A program made the translations under genes and the position numbers. The notes under the pieces are model-generated. The model saw only the letters and a program-made list of their open reading frames with translations, was not told the DNA's origin and did not search any database. Positions 9,301 to 22,400 of a stretch of DNA of 64,000 nt are shown here, piece by piece. Positions within the stretch are counted from its first letter, which is position 1; each line of letters begins with the position of its first letter. Origin of the DNA: Hyaloperonospora brassicae (taxonomy: Eukaryota > Oomycota > Peronosporomycetes > Peronosporales > Peronosporaceae); assembly GCA_947650285.1 (NCBI GenBank), contig CANTFL010001299.1, positions 219,855 through 283,854 of the forward strand. The letters are read 5' to 3'.

Positions 9301-12300
9301 CTTGACCGTTTGATGGTGACTATGGAGCGATCGAGTAGGTATCGCTGGTCCTGAACACCGTGCAACGTTTCGGCAGGTTATGTGGACTCTCGGTACGACC
9401 AGCGAAGAGCGTTTTGACCTTATGAATCGATACAGCGGTCGAGGTCACTGATGTCATAGGAATCGCAGCAGTCAGACACGACACACGACGAAGTGTCTGG
9501 AGAACCAAATGGGAACTGCAGGCCACGTCGACGCCAATCGAGCACACGGATCCAACATGCCAAACAGCAACTGGACAGCGGCACAATCTCAAGTAGGTGG
9601 CGGTCAGGGTAATTGCTGGTGAATGCTGCCATACTACCGGCTGTGTGATCTGAATCCGCGGTCATCAGGTTCTTACAATGGGCAGGAGCGAATTGCACAT
9701 TCTGCTGAAGCAGCATTTACCGCGTCCCTCCACTCCTGCCGTCAGCAGTGGATATAGAGTCAGTCTGGGACTGCTTTGCACGTCACGGGTTTGGAAGTGA
9801 TGCACCTTGTCCCCATGGACGTCGCAACCAGCCTTGGAATCTGAAGTAGAACATGCAGTAGCTGATTTCGGAAACGACATCGTTTGTTTTGCGGGTAAAC
9901 GCCATAGACATTCCGAAATGTGGAGATCCCATTGAATAAGAGACTACATCTATTGTTGTCCAAGGACTAGGCGCATAAGCAATACGAATGACACACATGT
10001 GGACACAAGAGCGAAGTCAGCATTTGGATTGCGCTTAGGCAACCAGAATGCAGAACGTCAAACATGATCGTAAACATCATTCAGTCGGCTTGTGATTGGA
10101 ACGGTTGCCACCAGGACCACTCGTGATTTACTGCTGTAATGGTATAAGGCGTGTCGACTCTCGCATCCACGCACACACAGAAGCACAAGGGTTGTGTGGG
10201 CAGTTTATAGGTGTGATATGAGTCCTTGGATCGCAAATGACGATATCATTAGGGTCTCAACCAAGAACGACCGACTGCTTCAGGTATGCGCAATCGCTGA
10301 GTGATCACAGTCAGCGAGTTTTGATACTGGACTTCAATCCAGGATCCCAAGTACGGGACCCGACACTTTCCACGTAATCTCAAACTGGGCAGGTTAGGCA
10401 ACAGCCATACAATTGACGAGTCCATACATAAAGGTTGCAGAAACCATGTGTATGACAACGCAGCTCACACTTCGGAACGAATAAGAGGTAACAGCAAGTA
10501 TGCTCGGACATTTGCATATCCACGATACACATGTTCACCATCGAGCACATTCAGGAGGCAGTCTCGCAGTACCTTCGAGCACCAGGCCAGCAAGGATATT
10601 GACTGGATCCTCGATCACATGATCAGTGTACCCGGAGCTGACGATTATGAGTTCGTCAACCTACAGCAATGAACAAGAAAGACAGCGCTTGTGCTCGCAG
10701 CGCATCCACGACTACGAGAGCTGCGGGTGGAGGTCCAAAATGTCCATCTACTGTATGGATGCATACGTTGCATTACAGCTCAACCATTTCACTGAGCTAA
10801 ACGGCATTTATCTCGAATACTAATGGCTGTGCTTGTCCGACTCCAATGTCAAGCCGGTGCCAAGAAGGCGCATTAGCAGGCGGTACAACATAGCGTTATA
10901 GATGACACGAGTGATCTTTTGCAGTACCCAAGTGATCATTTCAGAGATCTTGTCAGGCGAGACGGTAAGTCCATAGTCTGCTTCTTTCTTACTTTCACTC
11001 TTAGCTCCATGCAGCTGAAAGCTGGTGCAACCGTGGAGGGAGACGCAGGCAAGCCGCGGATCGTCGCGGATCAATGTCTTGTCGCACACGTGTATCGATG
11101 GTGGCACATAAATACAGGGCGTCCTTGCAGCAAGGATTGAAGTGAGGAATATAGGCATAGCAGAATTTGTCCTACAAGAGTTTGGCAGTCTGTTCAATCA
11201 GGCAAATCGGCGCCATCGAAGGTACCTCACAAATGCTGATGAAGACGAGAGACATTAAATGAGATGTTTCCCAGCTTTTCACTCTCGTCTCGGATGCAGC
11301 AGGTACTCGAGCCAACGAATACAGCGTATACCAGGCAGATAGCCTCCGTAGCGTGCTAACACTAGAAGCTGGTAAGACGTAGGTGCACTTGCATGCCTCA
11401 CATCAGCCATTAGTCAATCGCGGGGACGCGCTCGAAATGGCGCGATAGTATTACAATCATATTGAGCAGAAGCGGACGCGTGTTAGCGGCACTCACCCAT
11501 CGTGTGTATGGCGATAGATGTAGTGACTTGTGCTATCGTCTAGCAATGCCTTATCGATTCGTAGGCGCAATATTTGCTTCTCGACAACCCTAGTTTTCGC
11601 GTCTAATCACATAGCGGATCTTGTGGACTTTTATTCTCCTAAGATTGCTTCGTTTGTACGGTCTGTATCCTTCATTGAAAGGTCCTCGTGCTTCACCTGG
11701 TGCCCACGCTTTGCTTGCAAAGGTGCCATGGCGGTACAACAAGCCTAAAACTGATTCATGGCACTATCAGTCTGTGCGCACAGCATCGTCTGTGAACACT
11801 ACTTACGCGTCACGCAATATTGTCTCGACGCTTTGGCAAACTAGAGCATCAATCTGCGGGTGGTCCCCATGTCATTCTGACGGCGTAGCACTCAACAACA
11901 GAGTTGTGCAGAATGTTTACGCGTGCGTCGTCCGCACACATACCTTTATGTGGTAGCTCAATGAAATGTACGTTGTCATTTTAGCGATTTGACTCATACA
12001 CGGTACAGCTGGTGGTTGCAATCGAGCATACGGAAGTTTGTTTGTACTACCATACTCTGCTAGCCGATGCATCGCAAGCATTTCGTTCGTGCATTGTGTG
12101 TAAATCAAGAGGAGCTCAAGAGCTACTTCGGACACGACGAGAACGATATATGTCTGAATGGTCAGACCTCCGACAGACAGTCTCACTTCCTCGTCACCTA
12201 TTTCTGGCTCGCTTTGGACCGAGATGCAATCGAAGTTGCTTGTTGTTTAATTGTTCACAGCTTATGCTCGTAAGATCAATGACTACATCCATCCACGCAT

Positions 12301-15300
12301 TACGAACGTAGCAGATTGAATGACAGACAATAGAACATTCGGCCTTGCCCTATCTTTCTTACAGTTCGATCCGAGAATGCTCGAAAAGAGCGCTCCAAAC
12401 TGAACGTCAAGGCCCTCGCTCACCCACACCTATAGATTGGATACCTTCGAGTTGTGACTACGACTTGACAAGTGGAATATGGTGGACGGGAGCCATGAGC
12501 AAAAAAGCAGATCACAGTCACGAAATTACAAATTAGCAATAAGGACGAAACGAACGGAAAAGTCGAGCCCGCAAGTCAATGATATTGCAATGTGACAAAG
12601 CTGTTTGCTCCTATGTTCTGTCTTACACAAGACTCATCACTACAGAACAAAAGAAAAGAGCTGGTGTAATAAAGTCGATGGGTACGTCGTGTACGTCAAC
12701 TCGCGGTACCAGACAATCGAGAGACGTAGTGACGTCCTGAATCATGCCACGCATGCAAGATTTGGCTCGCATAGTACGTTGTTGGTCTGCCACCTGGGAA
12801 ATAGAAGACAAAGAAACGTGATGAATGCGGTAGGCGCTAATTTGGAATCCAGGCACCTAGTCAACGTCAATCTGTTGCACACTTTGACGTATAAGATCTC
12901 GCCTAATGTTTACTTCGAACATGGAGCGCTGCTTCTTATACATGCGGCTTCAGTACGACGCAGTTGGAATCATTTGTGTCGTATGCAAATATTGGCAGGA
13001 TCACAATAGTACGTGCACATTCACTCAGCTTGATAACATGCTGATGCTGCGCTACGCTGCTAGCATCATCGACGTTTTGTATACTAGCAACGTATAAGTC
13101 GGCGCGCAAGTGATAGCTTTGGTGAGGAAGACATTGTCTGAATGACGCGCATCCGAAGTGCGACTCACGCTGAGACAGTCATATCGACAATCCAACGTCA
13201 ACACCTATGCTTGCTGTCGAATAGAAGATATAGCGTCAACAGGTTCGTATCGGTAGCTGAAGATGCGCCATCACAATTGCAACATGACTTGCTGACCACT
13301 CGGTTCGACTGTTACACAACATAGAGATGTTAACTGATCTGCTCGTCGCTTTTGCATCACATCAGGCAGTATACCGTATATAGGTAGGTGCATGCTGTAC
13401 AGGAAATCGTGGCCAACGGGAACACGAAGATATCGCACAAGACACTACGTGACGTCCATGGACACAAGCATACTTTACATCGACATGTTTATTGTAGAGT
13501 TTAGCGTAATAGCGCTCACTGGTCCTCGATCATATACTACTGTTGCAGTGGATGTTGATGTGATGAAGAGACCTGCCAGTGCTTCCTGTGCTAAGTCATT
13601 GGTGCACTGGTAAGCACAATAGTGTCTCGTATGTGTCGATAAGTGTGCTCTAACTTCGCGCATGGCGGTATATGTTTTCATAGTTTACTGACTATCACCA
13701 CTTGCGGGACAAAACAAGCAGAGGACAATGATAATGACAACGTGGAAGCATCGAGTAGTTGTTGTCAAGAGTTAGGTATACTGAAAAGCGTTGTCGTCCA
13801 TCAGTACCCGGAAAAACCATCGAGTATGGAAATAGGTCAATCCTAGGTCATTGTGACCAAGGATGCATGCAGACACATACTCTGAGGCAACCACGTGAGT
13901 TGTCATAACACTGCCGTAAAGGAATAGTGTCCTCTGACACGAATCACAAGATTCTGTACTTCCATCGATGCGCTGTTTAGGATTGCTCACGATCTTTGCT
14001 GCAAGAAATGCTGCCAACTTAGTATGACTGGAAAACCTCACCAGAAGCTTTTTACAGGTCACAACCCAACTTGCTATACATGAAGTGGCAACTACCGTCA
14101 AGCAGCGCCAGCTATTGCCCCTTTGGATGAGCGTCGCAATATTGTACCATTGCTTGGGTGTCTACGCTTGATGTCTCCTATCGAATAAATAGTCGCTGGT
14201 CACCACCGCTTTTAGTGACTGGCAGTTCAAAGTCAATAGGAATTCTCATCATGAGTCGATGAGAATATTCGATTCAAATGACTGCTATGGTGATCAAGAC
14301 ATTGGAAAGTCGACCTCTCGATTGAGCATACTTACAATACCTAGTTCGAGCACCTCGACACTGTTGAAGTGCTGTACTAGTTTACATGTCACTCTTCCTG
14401 CCTTGTCAACCCAATCATTCTTACCAGGACCCTCTGCTTCGCGATGGTCCACAAATATAGCCGACTGCGAGCCGTGCCAGGAGACGCCGAGAATTGGGAT
14501 CTGAAATCGGATCAGCCCATTTGCACCTGGATACGGTTTTTGTGCTGCACGGAATGCGTTGTGATGGATTTTCGATCGGTTGGCTTCGAAATTGGTCGTG
14601 CGCAATGAGCTCTTCAGCTGCAAGCCGAACGATACAACGATGCGAGGACTCCGTTGGAGGCAATTTAGCGCAAACAGCGTCCAATGGTGTAGCTGCAGTT
14701 ACAGTTTCTGAGCTCTACCAAATTCAAAGACGCCTCTGTCGATCGAGGCCAGCAATCTAACGAGATCTCACGCACAACGTCAGTGAAGCTTTTCATTCAT
14801 GTTGTTCGGTGAGTAGCAAACGATACACACGATTCCGTTCACTTCGTCCATGTCTTACGAACTAACGTGATGGCAGGTTTACAACTTACGATCCTCCTCT
14901 TGTACTTTCCACGCTGCGACTCAAAGCAATGCCAAGCTTCGCTTTCGTGTAACGTCAAGGTGAGTCGACACGTCATCAAGTACGCTATGGATATAACGCT
15001 TCGTGTAGGTCTGACAAGTTGACCGGCCAGTCGCGATAGTGTCCGTTGATTCAGCCATCTTACGTTAAATGCTACTTGACTGGCCACTAAACACGTTGTT
15101 GCGATACACTTGGATCACCACTGCGGATATAGCTTCATTGCTCGCATAGCCTACATTTGCTAGAGCTCGGCCTGGAACGTAGAGCCGCAAATGGCGGGAC
15201 TCCATAGCTGTCTCACTCCTCCTTCTACTTCGGACCATCCTCGTATCATTTTGTGGTCATCTATAGCAAACGGTCGACTGTCGTCCATACTCTCCAACTT

Positions 15301-17900
15301 GCCAGCTTTGTTCCCTGCGAATCCTGCAAAACCCCGGACCACTCTGTCGACGAGATTGCTATTCACGCAACGATTGCAACGGTGAAAGTGCATATTCCTG
15401 AGAATGACTACATCCATCACCGAGTCACGACCACATCGAACGGCCTAACCGATCCAGAGTGTATAAACATGTTGCCAGCCCATTCGCGATCGCTCGTTCA
15501 CCCTACACATCACATGAGCTCTACCGAAAACATGCCAGCATGTCTCGGCGTCCAGCGGCTTCTCCAGTTGCGTGTCCACTATCGTTTCTCGTGGCCGTTC
15601 GCGACCAATCGATCACCCATGTATCGCTGATGCTGGACAGCATTCACTAGTCGATTAGTCCTCGGGATCGGGTTGCAGCCCACGGCATATCACAGTAGCC
15701 GGTACCGGTCAATGCTGATCTCGTGTTACCCACTACATGTGTAAGCCATCGCTAAGCCGAGCGGCCCCGACCCCCGCGCAAAGTGGTCAGCGCCAAGATC
15801 TTCCACGCAATCTGTCAATATCGACCAGACGAAGTATGAAAGCAGTCGCCAAAGCACTCGATCTCAGTGCACCAACGTGGTGCTATCTCAATGAGTATGC
15901 CGGTGTTTGGTACCTGCTTTACCGTCGCTTTGTATCCGCCAACTTCTAGCGAAGCTGTGCTTCTTTCGGTGCACGGAAAGCCCCTGAATCACCTGTAACG
16001 TGGCGCAACGAAGTCTTGCGATCGCTAGCGCGTACCTACCAGTAATCAGCTTGCAAGCAGCCCGAGATGTGAAAGCCCGCGATGAACAGGGCAGGAACAG
16101 GTCGTTGAGACAACTTGATTGTATCCGCTGGAACCTCAACATAAAGCGGTCAGGCTGCAGCAGCCACGTCGCTTTGGCGTCAGCCGCTGCATAGACCCGT
16201 TCGACCACATGCAGCGCCTGATGGCTCGTCAAGTGCTGTTGCCTAATCCGTGTGACCTCGTTTTGCAATGTACAGCAGAGCAGCAACTCGCTATTCGCCT
16301 CCGAAGCACTGCAAACTATTGCCTGCAATGCATCCCAACCTGCTACTATCGTGAGTTTCGTAGTCGCGGCCGTGTAGTGACCGCCTGTAGAGGTTCGATG
16401 CCCAGCATGACGCTATGGATGACCGATGGCATCCTCGACGGACCAGGAGAAGTGACAGCACATGACCCAACGCGTCGCTACGGTAGCACCGAATCTGTGT
16501 ATCGCTAACGAGGACTGCGCAAGGCAACTAACTGCCTGCGTGAGGTGGGTGAGCGTGGCACTGGGCAAGAAAAGGAGCCGACGTGGCTTTCCTCGCAAAG
16601 GCGCCACGTTCGTGGGATCGATCGACCACAGTGCGACAGCAGAGGCGGTTGACAAGCACGTGGTCACGGAAGCGCCAGCGTCACGTACTGAGCCGACGAT
16701 GAGTAGTAGGGACGAGCACCGTCAGATACAGCACGAGGTTCTCACCTATGGCATCCGAGAAAGACGGACCAAACAGTTTGTTTCCACCACGTGATGCACG
16801 CACGCCCGGCGTGCGTCTACAGTCGCTGAGTCGAGCAGATGACCGGCGCTATACATCCGTAAAGTGCACGCGCCGCAGCTGGTTATGCCGAGCGTCACCA
16901 CCAGTGCCACCAAATGTTGCTGCGACGGAAGCGGCGGACGCGGAACATCACGTGACAGCCGCATCAGTGCTCGTCATAGAATGGATGCAGTGGCGGTGGT
17001 GGTGGTTGGCATGCACAGCCGGCTCAGGGTACATGGACAACAACAGTGTGTGGAAGAACTACTGTGGGAGCACACGTCAGTTGCGCAGATGAGTGCAGCA
17101 CAATGTCTGCACTTGATGTCCAGAAACTCGAGAGCAACTGTCGTTACGATCGTCCGAGGCGCCCGTGCATTTCGGTCAAAGGACTCGCGTTGCTGCATCA
17201 ACTGCCACATTCACTGCGTGTGGCGGAGGTCGATGCAAATAGTGGAAAACGAGATCGAGGTGCATGGGTTTTGCCCTTCGACGACAGCCGTTGCCACACG
17301 TTTGGCCGAAGATAAACGGAGCTGCCTCTGTCGCCGCAGAACGTTCTTCGAGCTCCCAGCATCGTGAAGCTCGAAGCACGTGGAAAGTATCGATGACCGG
17401 GCAACGCAGCTGACAAGACAGATGTAGGGCGTGTCCACTTGACGAGGCAGTACCCGGTTGGCCTCGGACAGAGCTGCAACGTTCATGGGAACGCTTGCGA
17501 CCATGGATCCAAGTAGCCACGACGCGTTCGTGCATCGAGGCAGATACGCTAGCGCCTGCAAACGCAGCAACCCGAAAGCGCTTGCATTGATTCGGCAGTG
17601 CCGTGAGGCGAAAGACTGCACGACTCTCATGGCGTCGCTCCCCCCATTCCGAACCAGCGGAAGGTCGCGGCGCATTCCGAGTTTGCGCACTGCTGCACCT
17701 CATTCTTAGCTGTTGGCACTGGCTATAAAGCTGCCAGTAGGTGGTACGTGCAGCGCTTTACCCAATTTGACTACAACAGCTTATAGCCGTTACAGCCGTC
17801 ACAGCCGACAACGCCATTCGCAGCAAATGCCACTGGCGCCGTAGACACGAGTGAAAAGTGCTGCTTGCGCCTGGGCGTCTGCTCTTCCTCGTGCCGGTAA
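9301..17900. other. Long gene-poor tract with only short, random-looking frames
   Basis: Over 8.5 kb no frame exceeds about 175 residues and none shows a domain, a tandem repeat or plausible splice partners. Stops are dense in all six frames and base composition is more balanced than in the genes on either side. This matches heavily mutated transposon sequence of oomycete gene-sparse regions, but no specific element could be recognised. One mildly protein-like frame is 14294-14623 (-), with the segment ILGVSWHGSQSAIFVDHRE. Confidence 0.55.
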
Positions 17901-17929
17901 TCCCTAGCAGTCACTGGACAGAAGTGGGG

Positions 17930-18640
17930 GCAAGTGCTGGAAGTGAGACAAACCAGATGGAGCGCAGACCCGAAGAAGACGTGGGGGTACGAGCTGTCGT
18001 ATGTTTGCTCGGAGAAACCAGCTGTCGTTTCGAGCCGTAAAAGCGCTTTTATTGCTCGATGTACCCATTGCCCGGGCCTGAGCTTGTTTTATCGCTGTCC
18101 ATCCGCCGTTTCTGGCTTACTAAAAGGACGAGTGGAGTTGAGTATCACTGCTGCAGTTTCCACGGTGCTCCGCAGGTTGAAGACCGGAGGTGGGCTCGTG
18201 TCGACTGCGCGTGGTCGGGATTTGAAAACACGCGACATCTGCTCGTCGATTGTAGTTTCCGTTCTGCTGTCTGGCGTGCGGTCTCCGGCCCAAGCAAATG
18301 TTTGCCGGCGTGGCGCCTCTCGCGTCAAATTTTGGTCTCTCTGCGGATGAGCAGCGGATGTTTTTGGGACCGCAGCGTGCGGCGCCTGTTCGTCAAATTG
18401 TGGCGTGCTTTGATTCCCTGCTCTGCGGCCCCGGCCTTTCGATCCGAAACATCAAACGACCGTCGGCTCAATGACCAAGATGCAGTGACCGATGGAGATA
18501 TCCGTGACTTCGTACCGTTGCAGTGCAACCGGTCAGCCGAAGTCGAGCGACATCTTTGCAATCGCATGCGTGAGACCAGTTCGACGTGGCTTTGTCGACG
18601 GCTGGCCGGTGGGAGTAGATGGAAAAAGGACCAGGCGACC
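17930..18640 (+). pseudogene. Decayed 3' end of a LINE-type reverse transcriptase (zf-RVT region)
   Basis: In the frame from 18059 the segment near 18205-18285 reads as C-A-W-S-G-F-E-N-T-R-H-L-L, then VDCSFRSAVW. This is the layout of the zinc-binding domain at the C-terminus of non-LTR reverse transcriptases (C-x2-C, then ET-HLL, then C, then VW), with the second Cys replaced by Ser. Upstream similarity (WGYELSYVCSEK) sits in another frame, so at least one frameshift is present. No RT palm (YADD) or endonuclease is seen upstream. Assignment rests on this one motif. Confidence 0.4.
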
Positions 18641-19138
18641 TGCATCTATTTCTGTCCGGACCTGCAGCAACGCCGGCGGGATTTTCTTATCCCCCGAGTC
18701 GTGCGAGCGAGCGACGTGTTTCTACGCACCGTATTTTCACCGCAGGAAGCTCAGCACAACACAGCGATCGGAGGTAGTTGGTGTCAGGGCTCGACACTTT
18801 TGGCGGTGTCGGAGCTTGCAACGGGCTGGTGTTTGGACTCGACGGCGATCGTAAGCTCGAGTGGCGAACCCAAACTTGTCGTAGCCCAGTTCGCTTGCAT
18901 TTCTGCGTGTTGCAATACCGGTGATGCATGCATTCGTCCGAAACAGAGAGCAAAGCTCCGAAGGCGTCAGGACCGAGAACGCAAGCCAGCGCTTTCGCCA
19001 TCGTTACAAACGGGTGCGGGTCGCGAGTCCGCGACATCCACACATTGAACCTCGTCCTGTCGTGTGTTTCGCCGCGTCGTGTCGTGCGACAACGCGACAA
19101 AGAAAAGTCAGCGGCCGGCCGGGCGAGTTCAAACAAGT

Positions 19139-19175
19139 GTCGTGTCGCGTCGTGTCGTGTCGTGTCGTGCAAGCG
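19139..19175. repeat. (gtcgt)n-type microsatellite
   Basis: Several consecutive tcgtg pentamers (cgtcgtgtcgtgtcgtgtcg) about 280 bases upstream of the secreted repeat protein. Confidence 0.85.
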
Positions 19176-19333
19176 TAAAAGCGAGCGAGCGCTTGACATA
19201 GTAGGACGAACGAACCACCTGACGATATCCCTTCGCCAGGATAAGGGCTGGCGGTACGAGAGAGCGCGTCGTTTGCAGCCTCTGTGCCTCATCGTCCCCT
19301 CGCGCTGCTCGAATGCTCGGCACAGCAGGGAGT

Positions 19334-19352
19334 CCTCATTCCCACATTTCCC
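19334..19352 (+). promoter_or_regulatory. Oomycete Inr+FPR core promoter
   Basis: CCTCATTCCCACATTTCCC matches the known oomycete composite core promoter, an initiator YCAYTYY followed at once by the flanking promoter region with AWTTT, at nearly every position. The ATG at 19452 is 118 bases from its start, a normal 5' leader length for oomycete genes. Confidence 0.85.
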
Positions 19353-19451
19353 TCTTAGAGCGCACTCTTCAGCTTCGTTCCCAGTCGGAAATCTCTGTTT
19401 AGTCCCCAACAGCGTTTCTACTCGTCTTCTGTTACCGTTCCAACTACTCCC

Positions 19452-22400
19452 ATGAAGGTGTACACGACCATTGTCCTTGCGGCCGTGGCCACGCAAGTCG
19501 CACGTGCCGGCGGCGGCATGTCCCTCCATGACACTGGCAGCTTTACACCTGGCGGCTCGAATGCACCGACTCCAGCCCCGGTCACCCCGGCGATGACCCC
19601 CGAGACACCTAAGACCGGCGACAGCACTGGCTCCCCACCCGACCAGCACCCGCCTGTAGTAGAGACCCCTGTGAAGACGCCGGGCGAAACGCCAGTTGGC
19701 CATGAACCCACTCCAGCACCCACCGTGCCCGCCGGCGAGGACGGCCACGTCCCGGCTGTTGACCAGGAAGCACCATTGCCCCCGACTGTCCCTTCGGTCC
19801 CAGGTACGCCTACGACCCCAGTTGTTGGCGGCGGTGGAGAGCATGGTCCCACTCCAGCACCCACCGTGCCCGCCGGCGAGGACGGCCACGTCCCGGCTGT
19901 TGATCAGGAAGCACCATTGCCCCCGACTGTCCCTTCGGTCCCAGGTACGCCTACGACCCCGGTTGTCGGCGGCGGTGAAGAGCATGGTGCCACTCCAGCT
20001 CCGACCGTGCCCGCCGGCGAGGAAGGCCACGTCCCGGTCGTTGACCAGGAAGCACCATTGCCCCCGACTGTCCCTTCGGTTCCGGTCACGCCATCGACAC
20101 CTACCACTCCAGCGACTCCTGTCACGTCGTCGCTTCCTCCTTCCCCTACGACTCCGACCGGCGTCCAGGGTGAAGAGTCTGGCACGCCTTGCCCGACCTT
20201 GGAGTACAATTACCCTCCTGTCGACGGTGAGGGCAACGTCCCGGTCGTTGACCAGGACGCACCATTGCCCCCGACTCTCCCTTCGGTCCCAGGCACGCCT
20301 ACGACCCCAGTTGTTGGCGGCGGTGGAGAGCATGGTCCCACTCCAGCACCCACCGTGCCCGCCGGCGAGGACGGCCACGTCCCGGCTGTTGATCAGGAAG
20401 CACCATTGCCCCCGACTGTCCCTTCGGTCCCAGGCACGCCTGCGACCCCGGTTGTCGGCGGCGGTGAAGAACATGGTGCCACTCCAGCTCCGACCGTGCC
20501 CGCCGGCGAGGACGGCCACGTCCCGGCTGTTGACCAGGAAGCACCATTGCCCCCGACTCTCCCTTCGGTTCCGGTCACGCCATCAACACCTACCACTCCA
20601 GCGACTCCTGTCACGTCGTCGCTTCCTCCTTCCCCTACGACTCCGACCGGCGTCCAGGGTGAAGAGTCTGGCACGCCTTGCCCGACCTTGGAGTACAATT
20701 ACCCTCCTGTCGACGGTGAGGGCAACGTCCCGGTCGTTGACCAGGACGCACCATTGCCCCCGACTCTCCCTTCGGTCCCAGGCACGCCTACGACCCCAGT
20801 TGTTGGCGGCGGTGGAGAGCATGGTCCCACTCCAGCACCCACCGTGCCCGCCGGCGAGGACGGCCACGTCCCGGCTGTTGATCAGGAAGCACCATTGCCC
20901 CCGACTGTCCCTTCGGTCCCAGGTACGCCTACGACCCCGGTTGTTGGCGGCGGTGAAGAGCATGGTGCCACTCCAGCTCCGACCGTGCCCGCCGGCGAGG
21001 ACGGCCACGTCCCGGCTGTTGATCAGGAAGCACCATTGCCCCCGACTGTCCCTTCGGTTCCGGTCACGCCATCGACACCTACCACTCCAGCGACTCCTGT
21101 CACGTCGTCGCTTCCTCCTTCCCCTACGACTCCGACCGGCGTCCAGGGTGAAGAGTCTGGCACGCCTTGCCCGACCTTGGAGTACAATTACCCTCCTGTC
21201 GACGGTGAGGGCAACGTCCCGGTCGTTGACCAGGACGCACCATTGCCCCCGACTCTCCCTTCGGTCCCAGGCACGCCTACGACCCCAGTTGTTGGCGGCG
21301 GTGGAGAGCATGGTCCCACTCCAGCACCCACCGTGCCCGCCGGCGAGGACGGCCACGTCCCGGCTGTTGATCAGGAAGCACCATTGCCCCCGACTGTCCC
21401 TTCGGTCCCAGGTACGCCTACGACCCCGGTTGTTGGCGGCGGTGGAGAGCATGGTGCCACTCCAGCTCCGACCGTGCCCGCCGGCGAGGACGGCCACGTC
21501 CCGGCTGTTGATCAGGAAGCACCATTGCCCCCGACTCTCCCTTCGGTTCCGGTCACGCCATCGACACCTACCACTCCAGCGACTCCTGTCACGTCGTCGC
21601 TTCCTCCTTCCCCTACGACTCCGACCGGCGTCCAGGGTGAAGAGTCTGGCACGCCTTGCCCGACCTTGGAGTACAATTACCCTCCTGTCGACGGTGAGGG
21701 CAACGTCCCGGTCGTTGACCAGGACGCACCATTGCCCCCGACTCTCCCTTCGGTCCCAGGCACGCCTACGACCCCAGTTGTTGGCGGCGGTGGAGAGCAT
21801 GGTCCCACTCCAGCACCCACCGTGCCCGCCGGCGAGGACGGCCACGTCCCGGCTGTTGATCAGGAAGCACCATTGCCCCCGACTGTCCCTTCGGTCCCAG
21901 GTACGCCTACGACCCCGGTTGTTGGCGGCGGTGAAGAGCATGGTGCCACTCCAGCACCCACCGTGCCCGCCGGCGAGGACGGCCACGTCCCGGCTGTTGA
22001 TCAGGAAGCACCATTGCCCCCGACTGTCCCTTCGGTCCCAGGTACGCCTACGACCCCGGTTGTTGGCGGCGGTGAAGAGCATGGTGCCACTCCAGCACCC
22101 ACCGTGCCCGCCGGCGAGGAAGGCCACGTCCCGGTCGTTGACCAGGAAACACCATTGCCCCCGACTCTCCCTTCGGTTCCGGTCACGCCATCAACACCTA
22201 CCACTCCAGCGACTCCTGTCACGTCGTCGCTTCCTCCTTCCCCTACGACTCCGACCGGCGTCCAGGGTGAAGAGTCTGGCACGCCTTGCCCGACCTTGGA
22301 GTACAATTACCCTCCTGTCGACGGTGAGGGCAACGTCCCGGTCGTTGACCAGGACGCACCATTGCCCCCGACTGTCCCTTCGGTCCCAGGCACGCCTACG

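Noticed and set aside
18687..20519. 610-residue minus frame over the secreted repeat gene
   Set aside because: Antisense shadow created by a stop-free repeat whose period is a multiple of three; no start context, and it runs out of the repeat into unrelated sequence.
20583..22127. 514-residue minus frame with GGHGGCWSGTM repeats
   Set aside because: Same cause; mirror of the Pro-rich repeat.
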